Positions 8,865 through 17,014 of a stretch of DNA of 45,770 nucleotides are shown piece after piece. Below the pieces are notes generated by a model. That model was not told the DNA's origin, did not search any database, and saw only the letters and a program-made list of their open reading frames with translations. The position numbers and the translations under genes are program-made. The DNA lies in NCBI RefSeq assembly GCF_029945805.1, contig NZ_JAQSDH010000008.1:1-45770 (forward strand), in the 5' to 3' direction. The stretch is from Flavobacterium sp. GTDB lineage: Bacteria > Bacteroidota > Bacteroidia > Flavobacteriales > Flavobacteriaceae. Numbering within the stretch: the first letter of the stretch is position 1; every line of letters begins with the position of its first letter.

Positions 8865-9578
8865 CTAAATTTTGTGTCGTTTCCAGTTAATTTCTATCGC
8901 TGAACCTTCGGCTAAAAATATCGAAGTTGGTTGTGTTTGATCTAGAACTGCAAAATCATTTCCGTACATCATTTCAAAATCGCAATCAATTTTATAGTCT
9001 GTAATTTCATTAATTAACCAACTTGGATGTGCAATTTGATATTCTTGCGTTGTGGTTTTATTGTATTTTGTGTATCCGTAGTAATGTTCGAAAATGAAAC
9101 TTTCAAAACTATTTTTCACCATCACTTTTTTTTCTTTCTCGGCTACTAATTCAATACTATTCCATTTTTTATTTACTCGCCACTCGTATTTTATTTCTTT
9201 ATGTTCATTGGTGTAATCCCAATGATGTCGTGTCGGAATCGTGGTGTAATGTTCTTTATACAATGCATTGGCTAGCCAAGCAACCGCTTTGTAAGGTACG
9301 GTTTCATTGATAAAAACAACACCTCGTCTGATTTTATTTCCAACTTTTCTCGAAACATAAAAGCGCAAATTAATTTCTTCAAAGGTTCCGAATTTGAAAA
9401 TGGGCACATTGAATATTTTAGTGTTTTTAAACATAAACCCAACTAGACTGACGTACGCTTTTCCGTTATACAAATCCAATTCAATTCCTTTTGGAAGATA
9501 TTTTTCCAAAATGGCTGGCGCTATTTCATAATTGGCCATGACGATATTTTCCCAATTCGCTTTTAAAAAGACACTCAT
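8865..9578 (-). CDS. DUF2071 (YqjF-like) family protein
   Basis: The 237-residue protein has the family's order of motifs: [16 protein letters not shown] at the start, [21 protein letters not shown] at about residues 29-49, [10 protein letters not shown] at about 67-76, RRGVVFINE, and a late [15 protein letters not shown]2071 proteins resemble acetoacetate-decarboxylase-fold proteins. Their biochemical role is unknown, but they recur in bacterial photolyase clusters. It has no signal peptide, so it is probably cytoplasmic. Its ATG overlaps the stop of the preceding cryptochrome/photolyase by 4 bases, which argues for coupled translation. The family call is good; no function is claimed. Confidence 0.85.
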   Translation of the reverse strand: MSVFLKANWENIVMANYEIAPAILEKYLPKGIELDLYNGKAYVSLVGFMFKNTKIFNVPIFKFGTFEEINLRFYVSRKVGNKIRRGVVFINETVPYKAVAWLANALYKEHYTTIPTRHHWDYTNEHKEIKYEWRVNKKWNSIELVAEKEKKVMVKNSFESFIFEHYYGYTKYNKTTTQEYQIAHPSWLINEITDYKIDCDFEMMYGNDFAVLDQTQPTSIFLAEGSAIEINWKRHKI

Positions 9579-11080
9579 TTGGATTTCTTTTTTAGTGGTT
9601 TACTTCTCATCAGTGCTTTTGAACTGTTCACATGTTTTTTCAAAATGCGTTGTCCTTCTTCTTTAACATCGTCCTGCTTCCGGAAACTCCAAACTATGTT
9701 GCTAGCATGTTTTCGAGTTTCTTCAATATTAACAATCGGCAACGGATAATCTAAACCAATTTCACAGTTGTAAAACTGCTGTTCGATCACATTCAATTTC
9801 CATGGTTCATGAATTAGTTCCACCGGAATTTCCGCTAATTCAGGCAACCATTTTTTAATAAAAATGCCATCTGAATCATGGTCTTCCGAGTTTTTTATTG
9901 GATTATAAATTCTAATCGTATTGATTCCGGTTGTTCCTGATTGCATCTGAATTTGCGGATAATGAATTCCGGGTTCGTAATCTAAAAATTGTCTTGCCAG
10001 AAAATGCAATTCGCGCCAATCTTGCCATAAATTGAATGTAAAAAATGAAACCACCATGGCGCGCATTCTGAAATTGATGTAACCCGTTTGCACCAAACAG
10101 CGCATGCAAGCATCAACAATGGGAACGCCTGTTTTGCCTTCTTGCCATGCTTTTATGTAGATTTCATTTTTTGGTTTTACCAATGCATCATAGGCTTTAT
10201 TGATGTTTTCAAATTCCATTCGACATTCATCTTCAAATTTTTGAATAAAATGGCAATGCCAATGCAATCTGGAAACAAAATTCAGCATTGCTCTTTTATT
10301 AGGCGAACCTTCATAATGTTGATTGGTATAGTGATAAATCATGCGCATGCTAATGTTTCCATAGGTTAAATAGGGCGACAATCGGCTACAGCCTTTTCGG
10401 CTTAAACTCGGTTTTGAAATGTGTTTGCTGTAATTGACATGGCGTTCTTTTACAAAACTGTCCAGATAACGCCACGCCCAATATTCGCCACCTTGTTGAA
10501 AGTTTGTATTACGAGTTGTAATTTCAATTGGAAGTTCTTTACCTTTTAATTTTGTATAAAAATCAGCAGTTAGAGTTTCGATATTAAAAATATTTAAGTC
10601 GATTACTTTAGGATCAGCTCGCATGAAGTTTTCCCATCTTTTATCCCAATCTTTCCTCGATTTTAGTTTCCGAATTACACCGTGCGTTTGCGATTGTTTC
10701 CAATGAATATTCTTGTCATCAAAAAAAGATTGCATCGCACTATCTCTATCAAAAGTGACTTTATTGCCAATTTCTTGATGCGAAAAAATAGTTCTAACGT
10801 CGTATATTTTAACCAATTCGTCAAAAACCGTTTGTACGTCGTTATGAAAAAAATAAATTTCAGCAGCAATAGGCCTTAACTTAGCCTGCATTTCCTGCAA
10901 CGATTCGTAAATAAAACGCCAATGACGACTATCCGAATCGTCATAACTCATCACCGAAGGTTCGAAAAAGTAAACCAATAAAACAGGAAGATTTTCGTGT
11001 TGCGCCAAATAAAGCGGCTCGTGATCTGTAAAACGCAAATCACGCTTGAACCAAACAATATTTATCGGTTTTTTACTCAA
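9575..11080 (-). CDS. Cryptochrome/photolyase family flavoprotein lacking the usual GWQW motif
   Basis: This 501-residue protein has a photolyase N-terminal domain ([18 protein letters not shown], residues 7-24) and a FAD-binding domain ([13 protein letters not shown] at 232-244, RLHWHCHF at 271-278, [12 protein letters not shown] at 318-329, [13 protein letters not shown] at 335-347). In classical CPD photolyases the segment after the last FAD helix reads roughly SNNGGWQWSAGTGTD. Here it is [19 protein letters not shown] (369-387), so the Trp equivalent to the inner residue of the electron-transfer chain is not at its usual place. The C-terminal WLPEL and EPWKL motifs of the superfamily are present. 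It overlaps the neighbours on both sides by 4 bases. It could be a repair enzyme or a photoreceptor; the sequence does not decide. Confidence 0.85.
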   Translation of the reverse strand: MSKKPINIVWFKRDLRFTDHEPLYLAQHENLPVLLVYFFEPSVMSYDDSDSRHWRFIYESLQEMQAKLRPIAAEIYFFHNDVQTVFDELVKIYDVRTIFSHQEIGNKVTFDRDSAMQSFFDDKNIHWKQSQTHGVIRKLKSRKDWDKRWENFMRADPKVIDLNIFNIETLTADFYTKLKGKELPIEITTRNTNFQQGGEYWAWRYLDSFVKERHVNYSKHISKPSLSRKGCSRLSPYLTYGNISMRMIYHYTNQHYEGSPNKRAMLNFVSRLHWHCHFIQKFEDECRMEFENINKAYDALVKPKNEIYIKAWQEGKTGVPIVDACMRCLVQTGYINFRMRAMVVSFFTFNLWQDWRELHFLARQFLDYEPGIHYPQIQMQSGTTGINTIRIYNPIKNSEDHDSDGIFIKKWLPELAEIPVELIHEPWKLNVIEQQFYNCEIGLDYPLPIVNIEETRKHASNIVWSFRKQDDVKEEGQRILKKHVNSSKALMRSKPLKKKSK

Positions 11081-11721
11081 TTTTGCGTCAGAGATGTAAT
11101 TTCTTTATCGGGTTTTGCATAGCTTAATCGATCCAATTGAACGGTTTTATGGTAACTATCTAATCCAGAGCAGGTGATAGTATTAGCTCTTTCCAAGTCT
11201 AAAAAACCATCACTACTCAGACAATCTTCAGGAAAATGTACTTGTACAATTTCGCCGATAACCATTATAGTATTGTTGATTTTAATATCTATTTTTTCCC
11301 TGAATTCGATTCCGAGTTGCACCGAACTCTCACTGACAAACGGAGCTTTAAAATTATTTTTGTAAATTGGGGTTAAACCGGTAACGTCAAACTCAGAAAT
11401 TTCTTTGTCATAACGTGCGGAAGTCTGATGTGCTTTTTTATAAATAATTTCATTGATGTGATTCACGGTATAAAAACCGGTTTCTAGCAGGTTACTCAGC
11501 GTGTCGCGCTCGGGCGGACTTGGTCTGAAAATATGGGCGACCAAGGCAGGATTTGCTCCAATATGTACTAAAGAACTAAAAATAGCGACGTTCGTTTTTC
11601 CTTGTTTGTCATTAGTTCCAACTAACGAAACGCTTTTAAATCCGCCGATACTATTGATAAAATGTACCCGCATTTGCTTTTCCAGTGCCTTGATATCATC
11701 GGACGAAAAATATTTTTGCAT
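11077..11721 (-). CDS. Flavin reductase-like protein (FMN-binding split barrel)
   Basis: The 214-residue protein matches the flavin reductase split-barrel family. It has [24 protein letters not shown] (residues ~27-50), [25 protein letters not shown] (~85-109) and the dimer-forming C-terminal half with [14 protein letters not shown]. Relatives bind FMN and either reduce flavins with NAD(P)H or act as flavin-dependent oxidoreductases. The gene overlaps the cryptochrome/photolyase by 4 bases. A natural inference is that it supplies or maintains reduced flavin for the three photolyase-type proteins, which are active with FADH-. This link rests on context and is not shown by the sequence. It starts 13 bases below the DUF2452 stop. 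Confidence 0.85.
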   Translation of the reverse strand: MQKYFSSDDIKALEKQMRVHFINSIGGFKSVSLVGTNDKQGKTNVAIFSSLVHIGANPALVAHIFRPSPPERDTLSNLLETGFYTVNHINEIIYKKAHQTSARYDKEISEFDVTGLTPIYKNNFKAPFVSESSVQLGIEFREKIDIKINNTIMVIGEIVQVHFPEDCLSSDGFLDLERANTITCSGLDSYHKTVQLDRLSYAKPDKEITSLTQN

Positions 11722-11734
11722 ATTTTGTTTTGGT

Positions 11735-12154
11735 TTAAGAAAAAAAACTGTCTTTAGAACTTAAGACCACCCACTTTCTTTCGCTGTTGAGTTTAAAAGT
11801 GCCTATGTGTTCTTTATTCCATTCTTGCGGTCCGATTAACGAGAGAAAATTTACACCATCATCACCTAGATACAAATGATAAATTTCACCAATAACTGGT
11901 TCAAATGAAAATCGAGCACCATATACTAACTCGTTCCATTCGTATTCCGCCATTAAATTTTCGTATTGTAACTTAAGCTCGTTGAACTTATTTTCAAACT
12001 GTTTATTTACCGTACTGATGCCTCTGCTTTTCCATGAAACAACATCATCCATTTTAATTGCTGGAGCACCAACGCGCGTTGCGTAAGGCAATAAACTTGC
12101 GTTATATCCTTGTTCATCAGAGTATACTATATTATCTGGTCTTTCTTTATTCAT
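11735..12154 (-). CDS. DUF2452 family protein
   Basis: The 139-residue protein has the DUF2452 form: RPDNIVYSDEQGYNASLLPYATRVGAPAI at the N-terminus, then a predicted helical part (KQFENKFNELKLQYENLMAEYEWNELVYGA) and a strand-rich C-terminus with GEIYHLY and WVVLS. The conserved middle also occurs in longer proteins of unknown role. No catalytic motif, signal peptide or membrane segment is visible. It starts 24 bases below the DUF2805 gene in the same operon. The function is unknown; recurrence in photolyase clusters is the only lead. Confidence 0.8.
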   Translation of the reverse strand: MNKERPDNIVYSDEQGYNASLLPYATRVGAPAIKMDDVVSWKSRGISTVNKQFENKFNELKLQYENLMAEYEWNELVYGARFSFEPVIGEIYHLYLGDDGVNFLSLIGPQEWNKEHIGTFKLNSERKWVVLSSKDSFFS

Positions 12155-12178
12155 TCTTAGTAAAATAGATATTATTTT

Positions 12179-12469
12179 TTATCGTTTAGAAATCTTATTA
12201 TTAGAAATAGCGCGCTGCATAGTGCATTTAAATCGGTCGATTCCCTCTGCTCGTTTTGCGGTGTGCTTCGTTTTACAATTCTCTACTCGCTTTCTCCAAA
12301 GTTTGTAACTGCTAAATTTGAGTTCTTTTTTCATCAAAACTTTCACATCGGCTTCAGCCAATCCAAACTGAAATTGAATGGCATCAAAAGGAGTTCGGTC
12401 TTCCCAAGCCATTTCAATAATGCGATCTATGGCGATGTCATCTAATTCTAATATAACGCTTACAGGCAT
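12179..12469 (-). CDS. DUF2805 (TIGR03643) family protein, first gene of the photolyase operon
   Basis: The product is 96 residues from the ATG at 12469 (MPVSVILELDD). The family core is clear: DIAIDRIIEMAWEDRTPFDAIQFQFGL and KELKFSSYKLWRKRVENCKTKH, a helix-turn-helix-like small protein with a basic tail. An in-frame TTG at 12502 would add 11 residues, but that codon lies inside the -7 box of the promoter, so the ATG is preferred. DUF2805 proteins commonly accompany cryptochrome and photolyase genes. A DNA- or RNA-binding role is suggested by the basic W-R-K-R segment, but this is inference. Confidence 0.85.
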   Translation of the reverse strand: MPVSVILELDDIAIDRIIEMAWEDRTPFDAIQFQFGLAEADVKVLMKKELKFSSYKLWRKRVENCKTKHTAKRAEGIDRFKCTMQRAISNNKISKR

Positions 12470-12499
12470 TTTGTTTATTCTTTTTGTGATTAAGTTAAA

Positions 12500-12534
12500 C
12501 AAAAGTACGCATTATTTATTATTAAAAGCAAAAA
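12500..12534 (-). promoter_or_regulatory. Promoter of the eight-gene photolyase operon
   Basis: Minus strand TTTTTG (12534-12529), 21 bases, then TACTTTTG (12507-12500), a full match to TAnnTTTG. The expected transcript start near 12493 gives a ~25-base leader before the ATG at 12469. No other comparable promoter was found between here and 5816. Confidence 0.75.
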
Positions 12535-12604
12535 CTGTGTTAATTATAGTATTCGATATTTAGAAAAAAAGCCCGTATTTTGTTGAATATTTTACAAATA
12601 AAAA

Positions 12605-13672
12605 ATGCAATCAATACAAGCTAACGGTTATCCTATTGTTTTCGGTGAAAACGGATATGAATTTCTGAATACTTTCATAAAAGAAAATAACTATTCTTCT
12701 ATTTTTATTTTATCGGATACCAATACAAATGAATTTTGTTTGACTCGTTTCTTGCCTTTTCTAGCAACGGACAAAAAACTTGAAATTATAGAAATAGAGC
12801 CTGGAGAAAGCGAAAAGAACATCACTAGCTGCGTTGAAATTTGGTCTATATTAACAGATTTCGGTGCCGATAGAAAAAGTTTAGTTATTAATGTCGGCGG
12901 TGGCGTTATTACGGATATTGGCGGATTTGTAGCTTCGACTTTTAAAAGAGGTATTGATTTTATTCATATTCCAACATCGCTTTTAGCTATGGTTGATGCC
13001 TCCGTTGGCGGCAAAAACGGCGTTGATTTGGGCAGTTTAAAAAACCAAATTGGTGTGATTAATGTTCCAAAATTAGTTTTGGTTGATACCGAATATCTAT
13101 CGACTTTGCCTCAAAACGAAATGCGTTCTGGATTGGCTGAAATGCTAAAACACGGATTAATATTTGATGTGGATTATTGGACACAATTTAGAGAATTAAA
13201 TGCTATCGATTTTGCTGACTTTGATACTTTAATATACCGGTCGATTGAAATTAAAAATGAAATTGTACTGCAAGACCCAACCGAAAATGGCATTCGAAAA
13301 TCGTTGAATTTTGGCCACACTTTAGGCCATGCGATTGAAAGTTATTTTTTGGAAAACGAAAACAAAAAAACCTTGTTACACGGCGAAGCTATTGCGGTTG
13401 GAATGATTTTAGAAAGTTATATTTCATGGCAGAAAAAGTTGATTACGGCTGCGGAATATATCGAGATAAAAAATACGATAACTGCCGTTTTTGAAACTAT
13501 AGTTTTTGAAGAAGACGATCTGAATCCGATTCTGGATTTACTCATTCACGATAAGAAAAATGAGTATGGAAAAATTCAATTTGCGCTGCTCGACGGAATC
13601 GGAAATATAAAAATTAATCAAGAGGTTGAAAATGAATTAATTATAAAATCGTTTGCTGATTATAAAAGTTAA
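12605..13672 (+). CDS. aroB: 3-dehydroquinate synthase
   Basis: The 355-residue enzyme carries out the second step of the shikimate pathway, turning DAHP into 3-dehydroquinate with catalytic NAD+ and a metal ion. The NAD-binding loop GGGVITDIGGFVAS (98-111) and the IPTSLLAMVDASVGGKNGVD stretch (122-141) are intact. The metal ligands are E179 in GLAEMLKHG, a His in NFGHTLGHAIE (235-245) and H259 in LHGEAIAVGM. The length is normal. It is transcribed away from the photolyase operon. Its own promoter is weak by consensus; a degenerate TATTTTG lies near 12577. No other shikimate gene is adjacent. Confidence 0.95.
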   Translation: MQSIQANGYPIVFGENGYEFLNTFIKENNYSSIFILSDTNTNEFCLTRFLPFLATDKKLEIIEIEPGESEKNITSCVEIWSILTDFGADRKSLVINVGGGVITDIGGFVASTFKRGIDFIHIPTSLLAMVDASVGGKNGVDLGSLKNQIGVINVPKLVLVDTEYLSTLPQNEMRSGLAEMLKHGLIFDVDYWTQFRELNAIDFADFDTLIYRSIEIKNEIVLQDPTENGIRKSLNFGHTLGHAIESYFLENENKKTLLHGEAIAVGMILESYISWQKKLITAAEYIEIKNTITAVFETIVFEEDDLNPILDLLIHDKKNEYGKIQFALLDGIGNIKINQEVENELIIKSFADYKS

Positions 13673-13692
13673 TATATTTTTCACCCATATAC

Positions 13693-13724
13693 TTGCATTT
13701 CGACTATTTTATTTTTTACATTTG
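13693..13724 (+). promoter_or_regulatory. Promoter for the arginine-decarboxylase-like gene leader
   Basis: TTG (13693-13695), 21 bases, then TACATTTG (13717-13724), a perfect -7 box. Transcription should begin near 13730, about 235 bases before the first confident start codon. Confidence 0.75.
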
Positions 13725-13730
13725 CCCTGA

Positions 13731-13965
13731 TGAAAAAAAGTGCCAACACTTCTGTTTACAGTAATTACAGTCAGGAATCAAATCATAATTTCTTAGTTAT
13801 TTCTAATCTTATTTTTAGGGGAAAAAGCGACTTTATGGCTTTGTGTTCGCACATTTCCGTTCTATCACAGGAAAAACTTCCTATTATTTATGCAAATATT
13901 AGGGTTTGAATTATAGATTCTTTTGTTTTCTATAAAAAAAGTTAATCTATAATTCCATCTCTTAA
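13731..13965 (+). promoter_or_regulatory. Long structured 5' leader of the arginine-decarboxylase-like gene
   Basis: About 235 bases separate the predicted transcript start from the coding start. Short hairpins can be drawn near the beginning (AAGTG-CCAA-CACTT, about 13738-13752) and in the middle (AGGAA-AAAC-TTCCT). The leader ends with a much stronger hairpin just before the gene. A 59-codon frame (13730-13909) also runs through it, but its ATG coincides with the predicted transcript start and its product resembles nothing I know. An RNA-level switch or attenuator is plausible but unproven. Confidence 0.5.
13908..13955 (+). promoter_or_regulatory. Perfect 12-bp stem-loop just above the start codon
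   Basis: GAATTATAGATT (13908-13919) is the exact inverse complement of AATCTATAATTC (13944-13955). Inside it, CTTTT and AAAAG can extend the stem. The hairpin ends 10 bases before the ATG at 13966, so it would cover or flank the ribosome landing site. There is no T-tract directly after it, so it is not a normal terminator. Confidence 0.65.
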
Positions 13966-15369
13966 ATGAACACTAAATATTTCGATTTAATAAATCAAAC
14001 CTATTATTTTCCACAAGAAGAATTTACTTTAAACAAAGAAAGTCAGTTGCAGTTTCACAATATCGATTTGATGAAATTGGTGGAACAATATGGCACTCCA
14101 TTAAAGTTTACGTATTTGCCTCAAATTTCCAGCAACATCAAAAAAGCCAAAAACTGGTTCCGAAATGCTATGGAAAAAAACAAATACGATGCGAAGTATT
14201 ACTATTGTTATTGCACCAAAAGTTCTCATTTTCAATACATAATGAATGAGGCTTTCAAAAATAATATTCATATCGAAACGTCTTCGGCTTTTGATATCAA
14301 CATTGTCGAGAATTTGTTGGAAAACGGTAAAATCAATAAAAGTACTTTTATCATTTGTAATGGATTCAAACGCGACCAATACATCGAAAACATTGCTCGT
14401 TTGATTAATAACGGACATAAAAATACCATTCCAATCATTGATAATTATGAGGAATTGGATTTGTTACAAGAGCAAATTAAAGGAAAATTCAAAATTGGAA
14501 TTCGAATTGCCGCTGAAGAAGAACCAAAGTTTGAATTTTATACTTCTCGATTAGGAATTGGATATAAAAATATTGTGGCCTTTTACAAAAAGCAAATTCA
14601 GGAAAATGATAAGTTAGAGTTGAAAATGCTTCACTTTTTTATCAACACCGGAATTAATGATACTTCCTATTATTGGAACGAATTGGTGAAATGTATTAAA
14701 GTTTATGTTGCACTAAAAAAAGAATGTTCCACACTAGACAGTTTGAATATTGGTGGCGGATTTCCAATCAAAAATTCTTTGGCATTTGAATTTGATTACC
14801 AATATATGATTGACGAAATCATAAACCAAATCAAGATTGCTTGTGAAGAAGCTGAGGTGGATGTTCCGAATATTTTTACCGAATTTGGTTCGTTTACCGT
14901 TGGAGAATCAGGCGGTGCAATTTATCAGATTTTGTACCAAAAACAACAAAATGATAGAGAAGCTTGGAATATGATTGACAGTTCATTCATTACCACTTTA
15001 CCCGATACTTGGGCTATAAATAAACGTTTTATTTTATTGGCAATTAATCGCTGGAATGATACCTATGAACGTGTTTTATTAGGCGGAATGACTTGCGATA
15101 GCGATGATTATTACAATTCTGAGCAGAATATGAACGCGATCTATTTACCAAAATACAACAAAGAAAAACCGTTATATATAGGTTTCTTTAATACGGGCGC
15201 TTACCAAGAAACAATTGGTGGGTACGGCGGATTACACCACTGTTTGATTCCACAACCGAAACACATCTTAATAGACAGAGATGAAAACGGAATTTTAGCT
15301 ACTGAGATTTTTTCAGAGCAACAAACTTCCGATGATGTATTGAAAATATTAGGATACGAGAAGAAATAG
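13966..15369 (+). CDS. Arginine decarboxylase-like PLP enzyme (alanine-racemase fold, type III)
   Basis: The 467-residue protein belongs to the group of fold-type III decarboxylases usually annotated as arginine decarboxylase in Flavobacteriia. K85, in YYCYCTKSSHF, is the likely PLP lysine. LNIGGGFP (260-267) is the phosphate-binding glycine loop. GGMTCDSDD (373-381) holds the catalytic Cys377 of the CDSxD motif. The usual EPGR region reads TEFGSFTVGESGG, a departure from classical ornithine and diaminopimelate decarboxylases. The likely role is arginine to agmatine for polyamines. The next gene is a deoxyhypusine-synthase-family enzyme, which supports polyamine metabolism. The substrate is inferred from annotation habit, not proven. 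Confidence 0.8.
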   Translation: MNTKYFDLINQTYYFPQEEFTLNKESQLQFHNIDLMKLVEQYGTPLKFTYLPQISSNIKKAKNWFRNAMEKNKYDAKYYYCYCTKSSHFQYIMNEAFKNNIHIETSSAFDINIVENLLENGKINKSTFIICNGFKRDQYIENIARLINNGHKNTIPIIDNYEELDLLQEQIKGKFKIGIRIAAEEEPKFEFYTSRLGIGYKNIVAFYKKQIQENDKLELKMLHFFINTGINDTSYYWNELVKCIKVYVALKKECSTLDSLNIGGGFPIKNSLAFEFDYQYMIDEIINQIKIACEEAEVDVPNIFTEFGSFTVGESGGAIYQILYQKQQNDREAWNMIDSSFITTLPDTWAINKRFILLAINRWNDTYERVLLGGMTCDSDDYYNSEQNMNAIYLPKYNKEKPLYIGFFNTGAYQETIGGYGGLHHCLIPQPKHILIDRDENGILATEIFSEQQTSDDVLKILGYEKK

Positions 15370-15438
15370 TCATAAGAATTTAGAAATCAGAGGGCAGCAT
15401 TTAGAAATTAAAATTCTGGAAAATATTAAAAAAAATAG

Positions 15439-15470
15439 TTTGTCGTTTTAAAAAAAATAGATTTTCTTTG
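15439..15470 (+). promoter_or_regulatory. Probable promoter of the deoxyhypusine-synthase-like gene
   Basis: TTTG (15439-15442), 20 bases, then TTTCTTTG (15463-15470), one mismatch from TAnnTTTG. It lies inside an upstream in-frame TTG extension, which supports the ATG at 15504 as the true start. Confidence 0.45.
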
Positions 15471-15503
15471 AAATGTTCAAAACATAAACTTGAAACGAAT
15501 ATA

Positions 15504-16478
15504 ATGAGCAAAGGACCAATAAGTCAGTTTATAGAAAAACACTACCTTCACTTCAATGCGGCAGCTCTTGTGGATGCAGCCAAAGGATATGAAGAACACT
15601 TACTAGACAATGGTAAGATGCTAATTTCCCTTGCCGGTGCTATGAGTACGGCTGAATTAGGAAAATCATTAGCCGAAATGATCCGTCAAGATAAAGTACA
15701 TATTATTTCGTGTACGGGAGCGAATCTTGAAGAAGACATCATGAATTTGGTGGCACACAATTCATACAAAAGAGTGCCAAATTACAGAGATTTATCGCCA
15801 CAAGAAGAATGGGATTTATTAGAAAACCATTACAATAGAGTTACCGATACGTGTATTCCTGAAGAAGAAGCTTTCCGCAGATTACAATCGCATTTATATG
15901 ATATTTGGAATAATGCGAACTCGAAAGGAGAACGTTATTTTCCGCATGAATTTATGTACCAAATGATTAATTCAGGCGTTTTGGAGCAGTATTACGAAAT
16001 TGATCCAAAAGATTCCTGGATGGTTGCGGCAGCTGAGAAAAACTTACCAATTGTTGTTCCGGGATGGGAAGACAGTACGATGGGGAATATTTTTGCTTCC
16101 TACTGCATCAAAGGCGAATTCAATGCTACAACTATGAAAAGTGGAATTGAATACATGATGTGGTTAGCGGATTGGTATCCAAAAAACTCGACTGGTAAAG
16201 GATTAGGATTCTTCCAAGTTGGTGGCGGAATTGCAGGTGATTTTCCAATTTGTGTGGTACCGATGTTGTACCAAGATATGGAAATGCACGACGTTCCGTT
16301 CTGGAGTTATTTTTGCCAAATTTCAGATTCAACAACAAGTTACGGTTCTTATTCCGGAGCTGTTCCCAACGAGAAAATCACTTGGGGAAAACTTGATATC
16401 CATACACCCAAATTTATTGTAGAATCGGATGCAACAATTGTTGTACCTTTAATCTTTGCTTACATCTTAGATTTATAA
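15504..16478 (+). CDS. Deoxyhypusine-synthase family enzyme
   Basis: The 324-residue protein has the NAD-binding Rossmann-like fold of deoxyhypusine synthases: ISLAGAMSTAELGKSLAEMI (41-60), HIISCTGANLEEDIMN (66-81) and the active-site block SYSGAVPNEKITWGK with the nucleophilic Lys at K296. The enzyme family moves the aminobutyl group of spermidine through a lysine-bound imine. Bacteria lack eIF5A, so a small polyamine acceptor, giving for example homospermidine, is more likely than a protein substrate; that is inference. The ATG at 15504 is chosen over the in-frame TTG at 15468, which sits in a promoter-like box. It follows the decarboxylase after 134 bases. The agmatinase gene that one would expect beside them is absent here. 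Confidence 0.88.
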   Translation: MSKGPISQFIEKHYLHFNAAALVDAAKGYEEHLLDNGKMLISLAGAMSTAELGKSLAEMIRQDKVHIISCTGANLEEDIMNLVAHNSYKRVPNYRDLSPQEEWDLLENHYNRVTDTCIPEEEAFRRLQSHLYDIWNNANSKGERYFPHEFMYQMINSGVLEQYYEIDPKDSWMVAAAEKNLPIVVPGWEDSTMGNIFASYCIKGEFNATTMKSGIEYMMWLADWYPKNSTGKGLGFFQVGGGIAGDFPICVVPMLYQDMEMHDVPFWSYFCQISDSTTSYGSYSGAVPNEKITWGKLDIHTPKFIVESDATIVVPLIFAYILDL

Positions 16479-16488
16479 AAGTTTTTTT

Positions 16489-16905
16489 ATGAGAAGAATT
16501 ATCGTTGATTATGCTAAACTAACTGGAAACATACTAAATTTATTAGTAGAGCGTTTCCCTGAAGGCTATGATGACTCAGACATCATTCGTTTTAGAAATG
16601 CTCAAAACGAGTTAATAGAAGCTGTTGAAGTAAAAACAGATGACACTATTTACTTGGTAAAAGTTAGTACCAAATTAGCCAGTAGAATGGAAAAATTTGA
16701 TGAAGAAGAAGATATCGACTCTGTAATTGAACCTATTAATCCAATCAAAGGTTTAGATGATGATGATGATGCGCGTTCTGATGAAGATGAAGATGAGGAA
16801 GAAGATTTATTGAAAGACAAAGGCGGTTCCGATGATGGTGAAGATGAAGATGAAGATGATTTTGAACCTTCTGAAAATTTTGAAGAAGACGAAGACGAAG
16901 AATAA
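16489..16905 (+). CDS. Conserved acidic-tail protein of unknown function
   Basis: This 138-residue protein has a short ordered part (YAKLTGNILNLLVERFPEGY, then RNAQNELIEAVEVKTDDTIYLVKVS) and from about residue 72 a tail made almost only of Asp and Glu. It is well conserved in Flavobacteriia, where databases sometimes label it DNA primase; nothing in the sequence supports a primase. The compact N-terminal part with a poly-acidic tail could suit a chaperone-like or DNA-mimic role, but no function is claimed. The gene starts 10 bases past the deoxyhypusine-synthase-like gene, so the two are probably cotranscribed, and ends before a strong terminator. Confidence 0.8.
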   Translation: MRRIIVDYAKLTGNILNLLVERFPEGYDDSDIIRFRNAQNELIEAVEVKTDDTIYLVKVSTKLASRMEKFDEEEDIDSVIEPINPIKGLDDDDDARSDEDEDEEEDLLKDKGGSDDGEDEDEDDFEPSENFEEDEDEE

Positions 16906-16930
16906 TTTTAGTTACGAATTATAAATTACG

Positions 16931-16965
16931 AATCCCAAATTCTAAAAGAGTTTGGGATTTTTTTT
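16931..16965 (+). terminator. Strong rho-independent terminator
   Basis: AATCCCAAA and TTTGGGATT form a 9-pair stem around an 11-base loop, followed by a run of T. It closes the polyamine gene pair and acidic-tail gene unit. Confidence 0.85.
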
Positions 16966-17014
16966 GTACTGTATTCCACTCTGTAAATCGTAATTCAAAT
17001 ACCTTAAATAGTAC

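Noticed and set aside
10088..10369. 93-codon plus-strand frame inside the cryptochrome gene
   Set aside because: It is an antisense shadow with no promoter or family resemblance, while the minus-strand frame has clear photolyase motifs.
12470..12502. Upstream TTG start for the DUF2805 gene
   Set aside because: The codon is part of the -7 box TACTTTTG, so it would not be in the transcript.
13730..13909. 59-codon frame in the arginine-decarboxylase-like gene leader
   Set aside because: Its ATG falls at the predicted transcript start and the product has no familiar features. Kept only as a possible leader peptide, not as a gene.
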